Shown: piece by piece, positions 58,922 to 64,000 of the stretch
Layout of the letters: each line of letters begins with the position of its first letter
Position numbering within the stretch: position 1 is the first letter of the stretch
Origin: Alentia gelatinosa
Taxonomy: Eukaryota; Annelida; Polychaeta; Phyllodocida; Polynoidae
Direction: 5' to 3'
DNA: 64,000 bases
NCBI GenBank assembly: GCA_950022655.1
Contig: OX465581.1
Coordinates: 31,591,300 to 31,655,299 of the forward strand
Notes under the pieces: generated by a model
Told to the model about the DNA's origin: nothing
Seen by the model: the letters and a program-made list of their open reading frames with translations, nothing else
Databases searched by the model: none
Made by a program: the position numbers and the translations under genes

Positions 58922-61900
58922 TCAGGCGTCTACCGTCTCCAGTGTGAGGCGTCGTGGTCTGAGTTGAACATGATCAGGCTGGGCGGCCAGTTCAGCGTCT
59001 AGCTCGTTCTGGAACATTGCCTGGAGCAGGTCTTCAAGACGCTTTTTAGCTGAAACAACACAAGATCGAATGAGAGCATGGAAATCTTCAGCATATAGAG
59101 CATTGTTAAGGCTCCAGAGAACGGGAAAATGACAAACTTGGTCAATGTAAGAAAAACTTTTATAACTGAGCACAGCTGTAATGAGCCAGAAGAAGGGCAA
59201 TACGGCCAAACCCGCCAAGAACAAGAGTTGATCATACATTATATCCTACCCCTCATATAAATCTTCATAGATTTAACATGGTGTGACTGTATGCCACGGT
59301 TATGGCATAAAATATTTATATGCCACTATTTATATGAAGTTAAAAACATGTAACAGGGTAGGATAAAATCTAAACATCACTCAATTTCATTTAATTGTTT
59401 ATCTGCCATTCATTGTATTCTGAAGCTTCCTTAGGCAGCGTATATTCTTCCCGGAGTTGAGGAATTGTTGGTTTGATCAATATAGATAAAACCTTCCGGA
59501 GTTATTGTTTGATAAATATTTAGAAACTCGTGGTCCTTTTGGTAATTTTCCTACTGGTCAGGTGGTGGGGATTCATACAGGAATTTGATGAAGGTAAGGT
59601 ACATACTCTTTCGTTTCAGTTTGAAGTAACGTCCAGACCCGTCGTCCGTGCCGGGCGGCTGGAGGTCGGTCCCGGCGCCGTCAGTTGTGTCGGCAAGTTG
59701 GGGCGGACTGATATTGTTGTTAGCGCCCTTCTCCCCATCTTCACTCTCCGCCTGGTCCATGTCCGCATCGTCCACTAAACACACCTTGTCCAGTGTTACA
59801 CGTCGGCCCACCGGAGTCCTTTAACAGAGATAGAAACTCATTTCACAAGAATAAACGAATGTCAATTTAGACTTGTGGCTACATATCAATCAAACAAATA
59901 TTTCACAGAAGGAAAGAAAGCAGAATTATAGGAGTTTAAAGAACTTTGCCCAAATCGCTTTTCTGTCTTCAAATAGTGCAACACATAAGAATTCGGCGAT
60001 ATATATGAACGCAGTTTTAATATCAACAGCCTTTCATAGCGTGTATGTATTTTTACTCCCCTTTGAAGGAAAAATTATATCTATGGAGATATTGGGGGAA
60101 ATTTTGTAGAGGAAGAAGAGAATTCTATTGGGAGGAATAGTATAATACCGTACCTTCACAAAAGAAAATCTATCTTTAGTAAAAGTTAAAATGGAAACTT
60201 ACAATCCTTTGCTGAGACCCATATCTTTTATTTTTGCCTCAATCGAATCCTCCAACGCATTACCAGATAGGCTGTACTCCAGGAGGAACACTTCCAGCAC
60301 GAAGGCCGTGAAGATGCTGCAATTTGATATCTACGTTTCAGACACTTTATTCATGAGACAGCATGTGCATTCCATACTTGCTTAAAGCTTAAAATACAAG
60401 CAGAAAACTGGAATTACAAATTAAATGATATTGATTGGTCTGTGCCTGTCTGAAACGAGCAAATGAATGGTTCAAACATTAATTTCAAATATTCAGTAAG
60501 TACAATTTACATATGTTTACAGACGCGGATTCCATCTCCATATAATTGATACGAACAAAAGTATTTATAACAATATTGGTACTTACTTAAGAAGCAGAAC
60601 AACACAAATTAAGTGAAAGGAGATGAAGTAGAGACGGACGGCTACATGTGTCACCAGAACAAAGCCCTGTGTTAAAACTGTCACAAGTCAAGGTCACGTA
60701 GAAATACTTATGAAGGAGGACTCTAACATATTGATATAGAAAGTTGACCTCCCTGTCGGGATCAATTAGATACTGCTAGTGTAGCGCTGCCCTGTTCTAT
60801 TTACTTAATTCATGGCCTGTACTACCATGGTACTACAGACTGTATGTATTTACCACAACATGTGCAAAGCTTATCTTTGCTTTCTATTCCCAAGGAAAAT
60901 GGGATATTGATATTCATTATGTGTAGTTTGAAAATACCGGGGTATATGTCGCTATACGACATAACATACTATACAAGGCTAAAGCGTGTGTTCGACTGCA
61001 CGGATGGAAATTAAATGTAATTGGCTTGAAGTACACTGAGGAATAATGTATAAAGGACAAGGGCAACTTAAACATGGCAACGCCGATGGTGCCCCCACAG
61101 CCCGTGTTATGAACTAACAGATCATGTGACTACACGTCACTCCGTGTTCACTTCAATGACTCGCAAGTCTTAAATTTTGCTTGTCCAACAAGCCCTTTGA
61201 AATTATGAGTTTCTTATAGGGTGGCGGCCCCTGTAGTCTCATAAAACCTGGACCCCGTTTTCAGCTCAGCATTTCAAACCTATCTGGTGTGTACTTCCGT
61301 CACGTCTAATTGTCTAAGACGTGTCTGCCTACTCAGCCCATTTTTTCAGGTGGGGCAGGATCCAATCTGCTAACAACGCACAAGTAAGCCACTGCTGGCA
61401 CATGGCAAGAGCTACATCTCCGTTGGCCTCCAACCGACCGATAACAAGAAGTAGACCTCTTGGTCACACAAGTTTAAAGTCTGGTATACCAGAAATTAAC
61501 TGGACTTCTTAAACTTCTTAAGAGCTCCAATGAAAAAAAAAGGATACCATGCCACTGATTGACAACCATGAGCTCAAATAGAAGTACAAATGAGCTGGTG
61601 ATGTCATTAAAGTTGTTATTACAGTAGCGCTTGATGGCGAATTCAGAATTTTCCAATTTGATGTTTCCGCAGTAATTGGCGCTGTCGTTGAGGCTCTTGT
61701 TGTAGTAGCCCATGTAACGGAAGAGACCGCTGAAACACTCCATCCCAATGATCGCGTAAACATAATAAACCACCTGAAACGGGACAGGTAGGCATATCAC
61801 TTATGACCTATTCAGCCTATAATAGTAATCCAAAATGAAGTTAAGTATGTTTCAAAACTAAATGGAAGAACTGAGAACAATCAATCAATCACATCTAAAA

Positions 61901-63367
61901 CTAGTGGTTGTGACGGACATGAATCTCTGCACCAGACTTCTTTCTGTTCTTTAGTCGAACGGGTCTCTAAGACTCGAAACATCGGTCTGAATGGTAATTT
62001 TCTTAGCATTTCAGGATGGGAGTTTAGCTATAATCTAAAACTCCTATGATATGAATCTTTTATTCCGTATATATATACTCTGGGTGATAGCGACAAGGTC
62101 TTTTACAAGTGGAGATACGTATGTATGTATACAGGTAATCATGGGTACTTACGAAGATAACACTTCCGTAGGTAAGTATGGATGGTCCAATATTCACCAA
62201 AGTGGTTATAATGATCTGGAATCTGGATAGCAAGAAATGTTTAAAGTAAGCGAATCTTTACAAAACAAAAGTGGACTACCTGGCTCTTTTACTATTCTAC
62301 TCGTCACAATATGCGGCGAGTGAGTCCGGACATCGTGTAACCATTTCCAAAATGTACATACACCTCATCTGTTCAAGTTTAATCAAATTTCAGTCTGAGA
62401 AATAACATTGATTGGCATCATTATCAAAAATATGCTCAAAATTATCAAAATTACTTTTTTTTTTGTAATTCTAAATTCATACATACCGATATAATAATCG
62501 TCCAATAATTGTATGTGATAATACGCCTATAGAGTGTATGATTTTGATTGAAAACATGCATACTATTCTATTACTACCCATGCCAGGACTACGAGCGTTA
62601 TCTGTAGCATATGCATTTTAGGTGTCAAGGGTCCAGTCTTTCCAATATTAGTTCTTCATATCAGTAGTATAAGATTATGTCTGTCATAGGGAATAGCAGA
62701 GATTTGTTAGCTATGATAAATGTAATTTTGGTAGTAGGGGAACATTTTCTTTTTAGTCTGCATCACACAATTTTATATGTTAAAGGAAGTTGCAAAGACA
62801 TAATGTTTAGTATACAACATGCATAACCAGTACGTAAAATGGTGTTCAGTGATGGCTATATAACTATAAAGATATATGATATCGACAGAAGTACTATATA
62901 TAGTTCATGCTGGAAAAAAGCCCCTTAACCGATATAGTTATACGCATTTACACAAGTGTGTAAACTCGTATTCTTACCTAATGTGGAGACCAATAGATTC
63001 ACTGACACTGTGATTGTTATAAAAACAAATGGCATAACAATCTTTAACAGCAAATCCCGTGAAGCCTTATTTTCGCATAGAAAACATATAGAAGTATTTC
63101 ATTCATTGAATTCATCACCATAAACTATCCGACTAACCATTTTCATACGACACTATACCAGCCTTGACTATGTTTGTTCTCTCAAATATTGATCCGATTT
63201 TTGTTATTGATATTCATCAGTAGTTTTCAATGATTTTTATTTTCATGCAACTTGATGCAAATTCATAAAAAAATATTTAACCTACCTTTCTATGCTACCT
63301 AGAAGCCTTATGAGACGGAGAACTCTCAATACCAAAATAAAATCCAGCGTACGCCCTCTTTCAGCAT
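58922..63367 (-). CDS. Two-pore channel, TPC3-like, 3' part (7 exons; 5' end outside window)
   Basis: Minus-strand exons in phase: 63367-63286, 62222-62153, 61773-61548, 60677-60587, 60316-60203, 59818-59607, 59049-58922. The visible protein begins with the domain II S4 (LVLRVLRLIRLLGSIER, Arg every third residue), then the S4-S5 linker and S5 (VVYYVYAIIGMECFSG), a Cys-rich pore turret, pore and filter II (YCNNNFNDITSSF, VVNQWH), S6 (LYFISFHLICVVLLLNIFTA), EYSL, an acidic linker of about 70 residues and a cytosolic tail (KKRLEDLLQAMFQNELDAEL). Two-pore channels are endolysosomal or plasma-membrane cation channels. The filter and S6 wording resembles TPC3 more than TPC1 or TPC2, from memory. 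Domain I and the remaining upstream exons are missing to the right. The acceptor of exon 60677 was chosen at TGACAG|TTTTAACACAG because it gives VLTQGFV in frame. Confidence 0.88.
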
Positions 63368-64000
63368 CTAAAATATCAGAATTTATATGTATCATTTCTA
63401 TGTTTCATGAAATTACAGTGGAACATGAACACTCTTTATATTACTGTAATTTTCGTGATCACAATTAAAAATATGGACTAGGAAAACATAGTAAAAAGGG
63501 CAATGAGAAGCAAAATGACATGGGGAAAAAAATTTATATTCCGGGAATTATCAGTAAGGAAAAAATGAATGGCGTTACTTACTTTTGCAATATTTCAAGG
63601 AAATGGTCATTATATAGAATGGCTTAATAATAAGCAAAAGTGTGGTCAGGTTACCTAGTGACTCTACAATCAGGTGTACTAGAGTAGGCTATAGCCATAA
63701 CCTTTAAGACTAACCGTCCACCCGCTAATAAATCCTTGCCAAATTAAGAAAAACCTGATTAAAGATACTAGAAAATTTGCTAAACCTTAATACTAAAACA
63801 TGAAGTTATTACTCATCACTATCAACCATAAGTATCTAAACAGAGTCCCACTTAATTCTATCATTACCACAAGACATGAGGCAACTGCACTGATAATAAC
63901 CGAGTTGTCTGAGGGCTGTGAGCAACCAAGGCATGGCTTTTTTTTTTACTGATTCTAGTTTAGGCAATAGTCTTGGAAATGTCTTATCATGGTGAAAACT
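63368..64000 (-). other. Upstream intron DNA of the two-pore channel gene
   Basis: The S4 exon needs an upstream exon ending with one base of a split codon (phase 1). None is convincing here; AT-rich with no other structure. Confidence 0.4.

Noticed and set aside
61930..61985. Possible further hammerhead (GACTCGAAACATCGG)
   Set aside because: The GAAAC box and a short stem are present, but there is no CTGANGA box upstream.
63587..63650. Possible two-pore channel exon (reads ...KPFYIMTISLKYCK before GTAAGT on the minus strand)
   Set aside because: The donor is good, but the peptide cannot be matched to S3 before the S4 exon, and the acceptor is ambiguous.
1..64000. CRISPR arrays, operons, tRNA or rRNA genes
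   Set aside because: No regularly spaced repeats with unique spacers, no bacterial gene organisation, and no tRNA or rRNA signature that I could recognise by eye.

Overview
This is a nuclear genome window from an animal. Every recognisable gene is split by spliceosomal introns with ordinary GT-AG borders (one GC-AG exception), the DNA is AT-rich, and introns and spacers are full of small transposons. The gene set (a ciliary doublet inner protein, a BAG6/GET pathway subunit, a TPC3-like channel absent from human and mouse) and a DIRS retroelement fit a marine invertebrate, perhaps a mollusc or other lophotrochozoan. The species cannot be named from the sequence alone.

Seven genes are supported by joining exons with matching phases. 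Left to right they are PQBP1 (first coding exon only, minus), UBL4A (plus), SLC25A26 (minus), PIERCE1 (plus), TBC1D25 (minus), CRLS1 (plus) and a TPC3-like two-pore channel (minus, 5' part outside the window). Each gene lies on the opposite strand from its neighbours. This gives three short head-to-head promoters (429, 365 and 883 bp between start codons) and three tail-to-tail spacers. The proteins act in splicing, tail-anchored protein targeting, mitochondrial SAM import, cilia, autophagy/Rab control, mitochondrial cardiolipin synthesis and endolysosomal ion transport. They form no single pathway; what they share is the compact divergent-promoter layout.

The most notable mobile element is a nearly complete DIRS-type tyrosine-recombinase retrotransposon (36846-42617) in intron 2 of TBC1D25, in the same orientation as the gene. 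It keeps gag-like, RT-RNase H and recombinase frames, split terminal repeats and the internal complementary region that joins both ends. It shows no target duplication, and one in-frame TAG interrupts the recombinase frame.

The rest of the non-coding DNA holds foldback elements whose inverted ends are built from minisatellites, several hairpin elements, TIR elements (one with TTAA target duplication), a probable solo LTR, hammerhead-ribozyme-like motifs antisense to UBL4A, and a diverged tandem duplication downstream of CRLS1. Coordinates for exons come from reading splice sites and protein similarity from memory of the families; no database search was run.
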